Assembly: GCF_030486595.1 (NCBI RefSeq)
Contig: NZ_JAUJZH010000015.1
Coordinates: 1 to 64,000, forward strand
Source of the DNA: Variovorax ginsengisoli
GTDB lineage: Bacteria; Pseudomonadota; Gammaproteobacteria; Burkholderiales; Burkholderiaceae_C
Direction: 5' to 3'
DNA length: 64,000 nucleotides
Of the stretch, positions 8,843-17,887 are shown piece after piece (positions within the stretch are counted from its first letter, which is position 1; each line of letters opens with the position of its first letter). The position numbers and the translations under genes are program-made. A model generated the notes under the pieces. That model did no database searches. It saw nothing but the letters and a program-made list of their open reading frames with translations, and was not told the DNA's origin.

Positions 8843-9876
8843 CGGCGGGCCTGCGGCGCCTGCTGGCGCTGGCGCTGCTCGGCGCCCTGGGCCACGCGGC
8901 GTCGGCCGCCACCGGTGTCGCCGTGCTGCCGGCACCGCCCGAGACCGGTCCGGTCACTGTGTTCTTCCCGACCGCCGCGCCGGCCACCCGCTTCGTCCGC
9001 GGCCCGTTCGCGTTCGAGCTGGCGTCCGACGCGGCGCCGCTGCGCGGCAACGGGCACCTGGTCGTCATGTCGCACGGCTCGGGCGGCTCCCCCTGGCCGC
9101 AGGCCGACCTGGCGATCGCGCTGGTCGATGCCGGCTTCACGGTCGCCATGCCCGAGCACGCCGGCGACAACTACCGCGACATGCGCGACGTCGGTCCGCC
9201 CACCTGGCGCCATCGCCCCAGGGAGGTGTCCCAAGCCATCGATGCGATGGCCGCCGACGCGCGTTTCGCGCCGCTGCTCGACTTCAGCCACGTCGGCGTC
9301 TACGGCATGTCCGCCGGCGGCCTGACTGCCTTGACCCTGGCCGGCGCGCGCTGGTCGCCCGCCCTGCTGAACGCGCATTGCCAGGCGCATCTGGCGCAGG
9401 ACTTCCCGGCCTGCGTGGGCCTTGCGACTTCGCTCACGGGCGGCATGCTGGATGGCTTGCGCCTCGCGGCTTCCCGCCGGGTGATCGATTGGAAGCTGGG
9501 CAGCCAGACCGCGCTCGAATCCTGGACAGACCCAAGGGTCACTGCGGCGGTAGCGGCGGTGCCCATGGCCGCCACCATCGAGATGAGCTCGCTCGCGAAT
9601 CCCCGCATTCCCCTCGGACTCGTGCGCGCGGGCCACGACGAGTGGCTCGCCCCGCAATGGCACATCGACGCGGTGCGCGCCGCCTGCGGTGCCCGCTGCA
9701 CACTGGTCGCCGACATGCCCACCGCGGGCCACGGCTCGATCCTGTCGCCGCAGGTGCCGGACCTGCCGGACCGCGCGGCCCGGCTCTTGAACGACCCGCC
9801 GGGCTTCGACCGGGCGAGCCTCGCCGGCGTCTACGACGCCATCACCCGCTTCTTCATCCAGAATCTGGCGCCATGA
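8839..9876 (+). CDS. Secreted alpha/beta-hydrolase (dienelactone hydrolase-like)
   Basis: A 345-residue exported hydrolase. I chose GTG at 8839, which overlaps the preceding stop (GTGA) and has AAGGGGGA upstream; this start gives a clean signal peptide (about residues 1-24, cleavage near HAASA/ATG). The longer frame from 8689 is a shadow. The fold shows VVMSHGSGG (oxyanion strand) and the nucleophile elbow GMSAGG (about residue 158). A His in TAGHGSIL near residue 297 could complete the triad. The substrate is unknown; similar proteins are annotated as predicted dienelactone hydrolases or platelet-activating-factor acetylhydrolase-like. It overlaps the kinase gene by ATGA at 9873. Confidence 0.78.
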   Translation: MTAGLRRLLALALLGALGHAASAATGVAVLPAPPETGPVTVFFPTAAPATRFVRGPFAFELASDAAPLRGNGHLVVMSHGSGGSPWPQADLAIALVDAGFTVAMPEHAGDNYRDMRDVGPPTWRHRPREVSQAIDAMAADARFAPLLDFSHVGVYGMSAGGLTALTLAGARWSPALLNAHCQAHLAQDFPACVGLATSLTGGMLDGLRLAASRRVIDWKLGSQTALESWTDPRVTAAVAAVPMAATIEMSSLANPRIPLGLVRAGHDEWLAPQWHIDAVRAACGARCTLVADMPTAGHGSILSPQVPDLPDRAARLLNDPPGFDRASLAGVYDAITRFFIQNLAP

Positions 9877-10931
9877 AGATTCACTGGCTCAGTGTTGGCC
9901 GGCATTTCCTGCAAGTCCTGGCGTTCTGCTGCGTGGTGGCGGTGCTGACCACCGCAATCTGGCCGAGCAAGGGCTATCTGATGCAGGTCAGCTATGCCTT
10001 GTCGGTGGGCCTCGTCGTCTGGGCCGTGATCGAATTCGGGCGCCACCTCGTCGACGAGCGCCATTGCCATACCGACAGCACCGGCGGCCATGGCTGGCCG
10101 AAGGGCTGGCGCGGGCTGCTGTTGGCGGTCGTGGGCATCGGCTGCGGCTTCCTGGTGGGGGACCGCGTGGGCGACCGCCTGTTCGGCTACACCAATGTCT
10201 CCACACCGCGCGACAACACCATCAGCCTGGTCATCACCGTCGTCGCCAGTGCTGCTGCCATCTTCTACTTCCATGCGCGCGGCAAGGCTGCGGCGCTGAC
10301 CGCCAAGATCGCGACCGCTGAACGCGATGCCGGCGAAGCCAAGCTCAAGCTGCTCGAGACCCAGCTCGAGCCGCACATGCTGTTCAACACGCTGGCCAAC
10401 CTGCGGGCGCTGATCACGGTCGATCCGCCGCGGGCGGTCGAGATGCTCGACCACCTCAACAGCTACCTGCGCGTCACGCTCGCCGCCTCGCGCGTCACGG
10501 CGCATCCGCTGGCCCGCGAATTCGAACGCCTGCGCGACTACCTCGAATTGATGTCGGTGCGCATGGGTCCGCGCCTGCGCTTCGCGCTCGACCTGCCCGA
10601 CGCCCTGCGTGACCTGCCGGTGCCGCCGCTGCTGCTGCAGCCCCTGGTGGAGAACAGCATCCGCCACGGGCTCGAGCCGAAGGTCGAGGGCGGCGAGATC
10701 CGCATTCGGGCGCTGCGCGAGAACCGCGCCGCCGACGGTCTGCCGCAGATCCGCATCGAGATCCTCGACACCGGTGTCGGGCTCGGCGCCGCGCCGCCGT
10801 CCGACGGCGGCGGTTTCGGCGTCACGCAGGTGCGCGAGCGCCTCGCCACGGTCTACGGCGCGCGCGGCAGCCTGAACCTCGAGGCCACGGCCGCGGGCGG
10901 AACCCTCGCAACTGTCGTCTTTCCCACCTGA
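9873..10931 (+). CDS. LytS/YehU-type sensor histidine kinase
   Basis: A 352-residue membrane histidine kinase. Four hydrophobic segments lie at about 12-30, 38-57, 80-98 and 118-135. A short coiled linker follows, then the His_kinase domain with phospho-acceptor His168 in LETQLEPHMLFNTLANL. The N box is LVENSIRHG (Asn261), and a G box IEILDTGVGLG (about 290-300) and GGFGVTQVRERL complete the ATPase domain. There is no PAS or HAMP domain. ATG overlaps the hydrolase stop (ATGA), and the response regulator starts 2 bases after the stop, so the pair is translationally coupled. The stimulus is unknown. Confidence 0.9.
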   Translation: MKIHWLSVGRHFLQVLAFCCVVAVLTTAIWPSKGYLMQVSYALSVGLVVWAVIEFGRHLVDERHCHTDSTGGHGWPKGWRGLLLAVVGIGCGFLVGDRVGDRLFGYTNVSTPRDNTISLVITVVASAAAIFYFHARGKAAALTAKIATAERDAGEAKLKLLETQLEPHMLFNTLANLRALITVDPPRAVEMLDHLNSYLRVTLAASRVTAHPLAREFERLRDYLELMSVRMGPRLRFALDLPDALRDLPVPPLLLQPLVENSIRHGLEPKVEGGEIRIRALRENRAADGLPQIRIEILDTGVGLGAAPPSDGGGFGVTQVRERLATVYGARGSLNLEATAAGGTLATVVFPT

Positions 10932-10933
10932 TC

Positions 10934-11755
10934 ATGAAAGCCACCGCCCTCATCGCCGAAGACGAACCGCTGCTGGCGCAGGCATTGCGCGCCGAACTGG
11001 CCGCCGCCTGGCCCGACCTGGAGGTCGTCGCTTGCGTCGGCGACGGTGCCAGCGCCGTGCGGGAGGCCTTGCAACGGCTGCCGCAGGTGCTGTTCCTCGA
11101 CGTCCGGATGCCAGGCCAGGACGGCCTGGGCGCGGCCGCCGAACTGGCCGACACCTGGCCGGCCGACGAGGCGCCGATGCCGCAGTTGGTGTTCGTCACC
11201 GCCTACGACGAATACGCGGCGCGCGCCTTCGAGACCCAGGCGATCGACTACGTCCTCAAGCCGGTCCAGCCCGAACGGCTGCGCAAGACGGTCGCGCGCC
11301 TCCAGCAGGCGCTGGCGGCCCAGGCGCCCGCGGCGGCCGCCGAGCCCGCCGCGCTGGAGCGGACGCTGGCCCAGTGGCGCCAGTTGCTGGCCGGTGCCGC
11401 GGCGGCGCCGGCCCCCAACGGCGGGCCGCTCAGGTTCATCGCCGCCAGCGAGGCCGGCGGCGCCACGGTGCGCATGGTCCCGGTCGACGAGGTGCTGTAT
11501 TTCGAGGCGGCCGACAAGTACGTCCGCGTCCTGACCGCCGGCCACGAATACCTGATCCGCACGCCGCTGAAGCAGCTGCTGCCGCAGCTGGACCCCGACA
11601 TCTTCTGGCAGGTGCATCGCGCGGTGGTCGTGCGCAGCAGCGCGATCGAGGCGGTGCACCGCGACGAGACCGGCCGCCAGCACCTGAGCCTGCGGGGCCG
11701 GGACGACCGGATACCGGTCAGCCGGCTCTACGCGCACCTGTTCCGTGCCATGTGA
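10934..11755 (+). CDS. LytTR-family DNA-binding response regulator
   Basis: A 273-residue response regulator, partner of the upstream LytS-type kinase. The receiver domain occupies residues 3-125 with the acidic pair (EDEP), phospho-acceptor Asp56 in LFLDVRMP, the Thr of VTAYDEYA and Lys of YVLKPVQ. An Ala/Pro-rich linker runs to about 160. The LytTR domain follows (MVPVDEVLYFEAADKYVRV, then FWQVHRAVVVRSSAI and VSRLYAHLF); it binds DNA with a beta-sheet fold. It is the last gene of the operon and a strong terminator follows. Targets are unknown. Confidence 0.92.
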   Translation: MKATALIAEDEPLLAQALRAELAAAWPDLEVVACVGDGASAVREALQRLPQVLFLDVRMPGQDGLGAAAELADTWPADEAPMPQLVFVTAYDEYAARAFETQAIDYVLKPVQPERLRKTVARLQQALAAQAPAAAAEPAALERTLAQWRQLLAGAAAAPAPNGGPLRFIAASEAGGATVRMVPVDEVLYFEAADKYVRVLTAGHEYLIRTPLKQLLPQLDPDIFWQVHRAVVVRSSAIEAVHRDETGRQHLSLRGRDDRIPVSRLYAHLFRAM

Positions 11756-11766
11756 ACCGACATGAA

Positions 11767-11796
11767 AAAACCGGCCCGTTCGACGGGGCCGGTTTT
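11767..11796. terminator. Rho-independent terminator, bidirectional
   Basis: An 11-bp perfect stem (AAAACCGGCCC at 11767-11777 with GGGCCGGTTTT at 11786-11796) carries A and T tracts on both sides. It lies between two converging genes: 12 bases after the response-regulator stop and 37 bases from the stop of the leftward Tyr/Pro-rich protein, so it can serve both. Confidence 0.88.
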
Positions 11797-11832
11797 CCAT
11801 GGTGACAGCAAAACAAAGAGGCTATCGGCCGC

Positions 11833-12171
11833 TCAGCGGTAGTACCCGTGTCCGTGATGGCGGTAGTAGCCCGGGCCCGGACGGTAGTAGCCGGGAGCCG
11901 GCCGGTAGTAGGCGGCAGGCGGCGCGTAGTACACCGGTGCCGGGCGGTAGTAGACCGGAGGCGGCGGGTAATAGACCGGCGCCGGCGCAACGTACACCGG
12001 GGCGGGTGCGTAGTAGGGCTGCGGAGTGGCGACACCGATCGCCACGCCGGGCACGTTGACGCCCACCGACCAGCCGACGGCCGCGCTGGCCGATGCCGTG
12101 GCGAACAAGGCTCCGGCGGCAACGACGCCGGCGGCAGCCCATTTGAAAAAGGTGGTGCGGGTAAGGCTCAT
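11833..12171 (-). CDS. Tyr/Pro-rich repeat exported protein
   Basis: A 112-residue protein with a signal peptide (MSLTRTTFFKWAAAGVVAAG, cleavage near ASASA/AVG, about residue 31). A short Gly/Val stretch follows, then about 60 residues of imperfect PAPVYY / PPPVYYRPAP / PGYYRPG repeats ending HHGHGYYR. The start ATG at 12171 has AGGAG upstream; the longer frame from 12294 runs into the glnS promoter region and is rejected. Such YYxP-rich exported proteins are common in Burkholderiales, but their job is not known; a cell-surface or envelope role is likely. It is a single gene, leftward, convergent with the LytTR operon. Confidence 0.75.
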   Translation of the reverse strand: MSLTRTTFFKWAAAGVVAAGALFATASASAAVGWSVGVNVPGVAIGVATPQPYYAPAPVYVAPAPVYYPPPPVYYRPAPVYYAPPAAYYRPAPGYYRPGPGYYRHHGHGYYR

Positions 12172-12307
12172 CGTGAAACTCCTGTGAAGGCGGGTATTGG
12201 CCGCCCATGTCATGTATTGAACGCGCGAGGTGTGAACCTGGTGCACGGCCTTGCGTGAAGATCGTTGCCAAAGGTAACGCGCCTGAGGGGCCACCTAGAA
12301 TGGATGG

Positions 12308-14110
<1,803 letters not shown>

Positions 14111-14118
14111 GGCACGCC

Positions 14119-14976
14119 ATGCAGCGCCGCTCGCTCCTGCTTGCATCGATGGGCCTGTTGTCGCTGCCGGCCGCGCAGGCCGCTGCAACGCCCTCGCCGG
14201 CCACGCCCGCCCCTGCGCTCTGGCCGCATGGCGCCCAGGTCCCGGGCGGCGTGGCGCGCCTGTCGCTCGGTCCTGCCGCGGCGCGGCCGGAGGCGCGCAC
14301 CGAGGGCGGCATCCCGCTGCTGGTGCTGGGTGACCCGATCGAATGGACCGCGCTGGTCGGTATTCCCCTCGCGACAGCCCCGGGCAAGGCCCGCATCATG
14401 GTGCGCACGGGGGATGGCGCCGAGCGTCCGATCGCCTACACGATCGCGCCCAAGCAATACAGCGAACAGCGCCTGAAGGTGGCACCGGGCACGGTCGACC
14501 TGTCGGCTGCCGACCAGGCCCGCTACGAGCGCGAGCGCGATCACCAGGCGACGGTGATGGCCACCTTCAGCGAACCCGCGCCGCACGAGCTGCAGATGCG
14601 GGTGCCGGTGCCGGGCCGACGCTCGAGTTCCTTCGGCCTGCGCCGCGTCTTCAACGGCCAGTCGCGCAATCCGCACAGCGGCATGGACATCGCAGCCGCC
14701 ACCGGCACGCCGGTGCTGGCGCCGCTGCCGGGCCGGGTGATCGACACCGGCGACTACTTCTTCAACGGCGGCACCGTCTGGCTCGACCACGGCGGCGGCC
14801 TGCTCACGATGTACTGCCACCTGAGCCGCATCGACGTGAAGACCGGCGACGCGCTGCAGAGCGGCGAGCGACTGGCCGCCGTGGGCGCCACCGGCCGCGT
14901 GACCGGGCCGCACCTGCACTGGGGGGTGATGCTGAACCGGACGATGGTGGATCCGGCGCTGTTCATGGCGGCTTGA
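14119..14976 (+). CDS. M23-family metallopeptidase (LasA/NlpD-type), exported
   Basis: A 285-residue predicted zinc endopeptidase acting on peptidoglycan cross-links in the periplasm. The signal peptide is residues 1-22 (MQRRSLLLASMGLLSLPAAQA). An N-terminal beta-rich part is followed by the M23 domain with NPHSGMDIA (His186, Asp190) and HLHWG (His265, His267), the complete zinc and catalytic set. The start ATG at 14119 is 8 bases after the glnS stop; the long frame beginning at 13036 lies inside glnS and is a shadow. It is probably co-transcribed with glnS. Its stop is 6 bases from the convergent deacylase gene. Confidence 0.88.
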   Translation: MQRRSLLLASMGLLSLPAAQAAATPSPATPAPALWPHGAQVPGGVARLSLGPAAARPEARTEGGIPLLVLGDPIEWTALVGIPLATAPGKARIMVRTGDGAERPIAYTIAPKQYSEQRLKVAPGTVDLSAADQARYERERDHQATVMATFSEPAPHELQMRVPVPGRRSSSFGLRRVFNGQSRNPHSGMDIAAATGTPVLAPLPGRVIDTGDYFFNGGTVWLDHGGGLLTMYCHLSRIDVKTGDALQSGERLAAVGATGRVTGPHLHWGVMLNRTMVDPALFMAA

Positions 14977-14982
14977 GGCAGC

Positions 14983-15918
14983 CTACAGCGGCTTCGTCAG
15001 ATACACCGCCTCGCGTCCCACGATCACCCGCTGCGCCGGCATGAACACCGTGCAGTCGTCGCAGGGCGCGCGGATCTCGTCAGTCCCCTGCGTGGCGATC
15101 AGTTCGCCCTCGGCAAAGGTCTCGAAGCCGATCAGCGGCCGCACGAAGCGGAAATCCTCCGACTTGATCAGGTGCGTCTGCAGCAGTTCGAAGCGGCGCT
15201 GCGCTGCGACCTCGGGCGTCGCCCCTTCCCTGTCGATCAATCCGAAGTGCGCCAGGAAGCGCAGCGTCACCTCGGTCGCGAGATCGGCCGCGCTCTGCTT
15301 GAAGTGCTGGCCGCACTCGACCACCATCGCGGCGCCCGGCGCATCGGCGCCGGCATGCAGGCCGTGCTGGATCAGCGGCGTGCCCGAACCCAGGCCGCTC
15401 GGCATCACCAGGTGCACCGGCGGCAGGCCGATCGCGGTCGCCACCCTCGCATTGCGCTCGAAGTCCGGGTAGACCCAGAACGGCACCACGTCCTGGCTGG
15501 TCGAATGGATGTCGAGGATGTGGTCGGCGGCAGCCACCACCGGCCGCAGCGCGCGGGCGCGCCGCAGTTCGGGGCTGTCCTCGGGGCCGTCTAGCCATTC
15601 ATCGGACCAGACGCGATTGAGGTTGTGGACGATCTGCCGGTTTTCGAAAGGCTTGGCCGGATCGAAGGCGTTGTAGGCCTCGACATGGGCGAAGCTGACA
15701 GTCAGCGTGCCGAGCTTGGGCCGCACGCCGCTGTCCAGCAGATGGGTCGCGGCCACCATGCCGCAGATCTCGTTGCCGTGGGTCAGCGCGTTGATCAGCA
15801 CGTGCGGGCCGGGCTTGCCGGATTCGAATCGATGCACGTAGTCGACGCCCGTGTTGCCCTCGCGGTAGGCGGAAATGTCGCGCGGCAGGACTTCGAGGGC
15901 GGGTTGGGTGTCGGTCAT
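14983..15918 (-). CDS. Succinylglutamate desuccinylase/aspartoacylase-family zinc hydrolase
   Basis: A 311-residue M14-like zinc deacylase. The zinc ligands are in NALTHGNEICG (His47, Glu50) and LDIHSTS (His138). The Arg/Asn substrate motif appears as VHNLNRVW, and the catalytic Glu lies in MVVECGQH (about residue 200). Family members remove acyl groups from amino acids (N-succinylglutamate, N-acetylaspartate) or related amides. Substrate cannot be told: no arginine succinyltransferase genes are nearby. A C-terminal beta domain (residues 240-311) is present. Single leftward gene with a 74-base gap to the TetR gene. Confidence 0.82.
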   Translation of the reverse strand: MTDTQPALEVLPRDISAYREGNTGVDYVHRFESGKPGPHVLINALTHGNEICGMVAATHLLDSGVRPKLGTLTVSFAHVEAYNAFDPAKPFENRQIVHNLNRVWSDEWLDGPEDSPELRRARALRPVVAAADHILDIHSTSQDVVPFWVYPDFERNARVATAIGLPPVHLVMPSGLGSGTPLIQHGLHAGADAPGAAMVVECGQHFKQSAADLATEVTLRFLAHFGLIDREGATPEVAAQRRFELLQTHLIKSEDFRFVRPLIGFETFAEGELIATQGTDEIRAPCDDCTVFMPAQRVIVGREAVYLTKPL

Positions 15919-15992
15919 GGGGGATTGTTCGGTGGGGGACGGAATTCCAGCAGTTTGCTACAAGCGCGCTGACCCGGCACGGCAGGTGAGCG

Positions 15993-16610
15993 TCAGTCGG
16001 GCTTCCTCGCCGCCGCCACCAGCGCCCGGATCGCCCAGCGCCGGACCTTCGACGCCTGCGCGTCGTCGAGTTGCAGCACATCCTTGCAGACCACCATCGA
16101 TTCGGTGCCGATCACCAGCGCCAGCGCCTGCTCGAGTGTCTTCACAGCCGCCGGCCTGAACTGGCTGCGGGCCGGCGCCAGCGCGGCCTCGATCAGCGGA
16201 CTGCGCCGGTTCTGGCGCGCCGGCACTTTGGCGTCGTGCCCGCCCCGGACCACGCGCTCCATCGACTGCGCCAGCAGCATGCGCAGCGACGCCTCGTTGG
16301 CGGCGATCATTCCGCTCAGCGCAGCATCGACCAGCTCCAACCGCTGCACCGGGTCATGCGAGCGGGTGTCGCCGAGCACCGCGGCGGCCTCGGGAACCGC
16401 GATGTCGAGCGAGGCCTCGCGGTGCAGCGCCTCGATGCTCGGAAAGTAGCGGTAGGCAGTGGCCCGCGACACGGCCGCCGCCTCGGCGACCTCCTCGAGG
16501 CTGGGCTGGCGACCCTCCTGCATGAGCCGCGCAGCCGCCTGCAGCAGGTCCTTGCGCGTGCGCCGGCGCTGGTTGGGACGGCCGGCTTTCTCGCTGCAGG
16601 CTCCGCTCAT
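15993..16610 (-). CDS. TetR/AcrR-family transcriptional regulator
   Basis: A 205-residue regulator. The N-terminal basic arm (RPNQRRRTRKDLLQAAARLM) leads into the helix-turn-helix SLEEVAEAAAVSRATAYRYF at residues 37-56; the rest is the helical ligand-binding domain. The start ATG at 16610 overlaps the stop of the SnoaL-like gene (ATGA), so the two are translationally coupled; the long frame up to 17066 is a shadow. The palindrome at 17071-17092 ahead of the pair is a likely autoregulatory site. Ligand unknown. Confidence 0.87.
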   Translation of the reverse strand: MSGACSEKAGRPNQRRRTRKDLLQAAARLMQEGRQPSLEEVAEAAAVSRATAYRYFPSIEALHREASLDIAVPEAAAVLGDTRSHDPVQRLELVDAALSGMIAANEASLRMLLAQSMERVVRGGHDAKVPARQNRRSPLIEAALAPARSQFRPAAVKTLEQALALVIGTESMVVCKDVLQLDDAQASKVRRWAIRALVAAARKPD

Positions 16611-17032
16611 GAATCCTGTGGCAGCTGCTGGATGATGGCCGCGAGATCGAGCCACACGTTCTCGCGCCGGATATCCCCGGCGTCGGTGAACTCGACCACA
16701 TGGAGCAGCCTGAACTCCAGCGGCCTGCCACGGCCCTCCAGGCCGAAGGGACGCCCGGGTGCCTTGCCCCGCCAGATCGATTCGTCGACCAGGAAATCGG
16801 CACCGTAGAGCCGCCGCTGGGATTCGACGCGGCTGTCGGACAGATCGCTGAACAGCGCCTCGTAGAAAGGCCGCGCGCCGTCGCGCCCCCGCGTCGGCCC
16901 GGAGGGCGCGCCGACGATGTCGTGCTCGACGTCGGGCGACAGCGTCGCCAGCACGCCTTCGACGTCGTCCGTGGCCTCGAAGCGGAAATGCTGGTCGATC
17001 CTGCGGTCCATCTCGGTTCGGGTGAGCGCCAT
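16607..17032 (-). CDS. SnoaL-like / NTF2-fold protein
   Basis: A 141-residue single-domain protein of the NTF2-like superfamily: an N-terminal helix (RRIDQHFRFEATDDVEGVLATL), then SPDVEHDIVGAP and a curved sheet ending EFRLLHVVEFTDAGDIRRENVWLDL. The family includes polyketide cyclases, small hydrolases and ligand-binding proteins; no specific catalytic set can be named. It is the first gene of a two-gene unit with a TetR regulator, suggesting a small-molecule response. The start ATG at 17032 has CTGGAGG about 10 bases upstream. Confidence 0.75.
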   Translation of the reverse strand: MALTRTEMDRRIDQHFRFEATDDVEGVLATLSPDVEHDIVGAPSGPTRGRDGARPFYEALFSDLSDSRVESQRRLYGADFLVDESIWRGKAPGRPFGLEGRGRPLEFRLLHVVEFTDAGDIRRENVWLDLAAIIQQLPQDS

Positions 17033-17070
17033 GTCCGGGTCCTCCAGGGGATGGGGTTCCCGCCAACTCT

Positions 17071-17092
17071 AATGAGACAATAATCTCATTAC
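17071..17092. promoter_or_regulatory. TetR-type operator palindrome upstream of the SnoaL-TetR pair
   Basis: TAATGAGA (17071-17078) and TCTCATTA (17085-17092) form a perfect 8-bp inverted repeat with a 6-base spacer. It lies 39 bases upstream of the SnoaL-like ATG (leftward) in an AT-rich island unlike the surrounding DNA. A related TCTCGAATGAG sequence follows at 17104-17114. Its size and position fit a TetR operator over the promoter. The binding is inferred. Confidence 0.65.
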
Positions 17093-17150
17093 AAGAAATT
17101 AGTCTCGAATGAGCCGGCCCCGTTCATTGACGGAATCTATGGCCGCAAAC

Positions 17151-17873
17151 CTAGTGTCCGCTGCCCAGGTACGCCGCCTTCACCCCCGGATCGTTGCGCA
17201 GTTTCTCGGCCGGCCCGTGCAACGAGATCCGGCCGTTCTCGAGCACGTAGCCGTAGTCGGCCACGCCGAGCGCGGCGGCCGCGAACTGCTCGACCAGCAG
17301 CATGGTCACGCCTTCCTGCTTGAGCCGCTCGATGATGCGGAACACCTCGGCCACCAGGATCGGCGCCAGGCCCATCGAGGGCTCGTCGAGCAGCACCACC
17401 TCGGGATTCAGCATGACCGCGCGGGCCATCGCGAGCATCTGCTGCTCGCCCCCCGACAAGGTGCCGGCCAGCTGGGTGCGCCGCTCCTTGAGCCGCGGGA
17501 ACAGGTCGAGCGCGCGCTCGAGGTCGCCCGCGACATCGCCGCGCGGCCGACTGCCCGTGAGCCGGGGGAAGGCACCCAGCGTGAGGTTGTCGGTCACGGT
17601 CATGGTGGCGAACACGCGCCGGCCTTCGGGCGAATGCGCGAGCCCGAGCTTGGCGATGTGGTAGGACTCGAGGCCGTCGATGCGCTTGCCGTTGAGCGTG
17701 ATCTCGCCGGCTGTCGGCTGGATCATTCCGGAGACGGCGCGCATGGTCGTGGTCTTGCCGGCGCCGTTGGAGCCGATCAGGGTCACGACCTTGCCCTTGG
17801 GCACCTCGATCGAGACGCCGTGCAGCACCTGCACCTTGCCGTAGCCGGCCGATAGATTCTGGATGGTGAGCAT
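17151..17873 (-). CDS. livF: High-affinity branched-chain amino acid ABC transporter ATPase LivF
   Basis: A 240-residue ABC ATPase, the second ATPase of a Liv-type uptake system. Walker A is GSNGAGKTT (residues 34-42), followed by the Q-loop region, signature LSGGEQQ (about 142-148), Walker B VVLLDEPSMGLAP and a switch region with Glu (LLVEQFAAAA). The start ATG at 17873 is 14 bases after the livMG stop; the longer frame to 18017 is a shadow. Last gene of the leftward livKH(MG)F operon. Confidence 0.93.
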   Translation of the reverse strand: MLTIQNLSAGYGKVQVLHGVSIEVPKGKVVTLIGSNGAGKTTTMRAVSGMIQPTAGEITLNGKRIDGLESYHIAKLGLAHSPEGRRVFATMTVTDNLTLGAFPRLTGSRPRGDVAGDLERALDLFPRLKERRTQLAGTLSGGEQQMLAMARAVMLNPEVVLLDEPSMGLAPILVAEVFRIIERLKQEGVTMLLVEQFAAAALGVADYGYVLENGRISLHGPAEKLRNDPGVKAAYLGSGH

Positions 17874-17887
17874 TGGGTCCCGTTTCC

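Noticed and set aside
12236..12290. GTTGCC-AAA-GGTAAC dyad upstream of glnS
   Set aside because: Short, one mismatch, in a promoter region of a housekeeping gene; likely chance.
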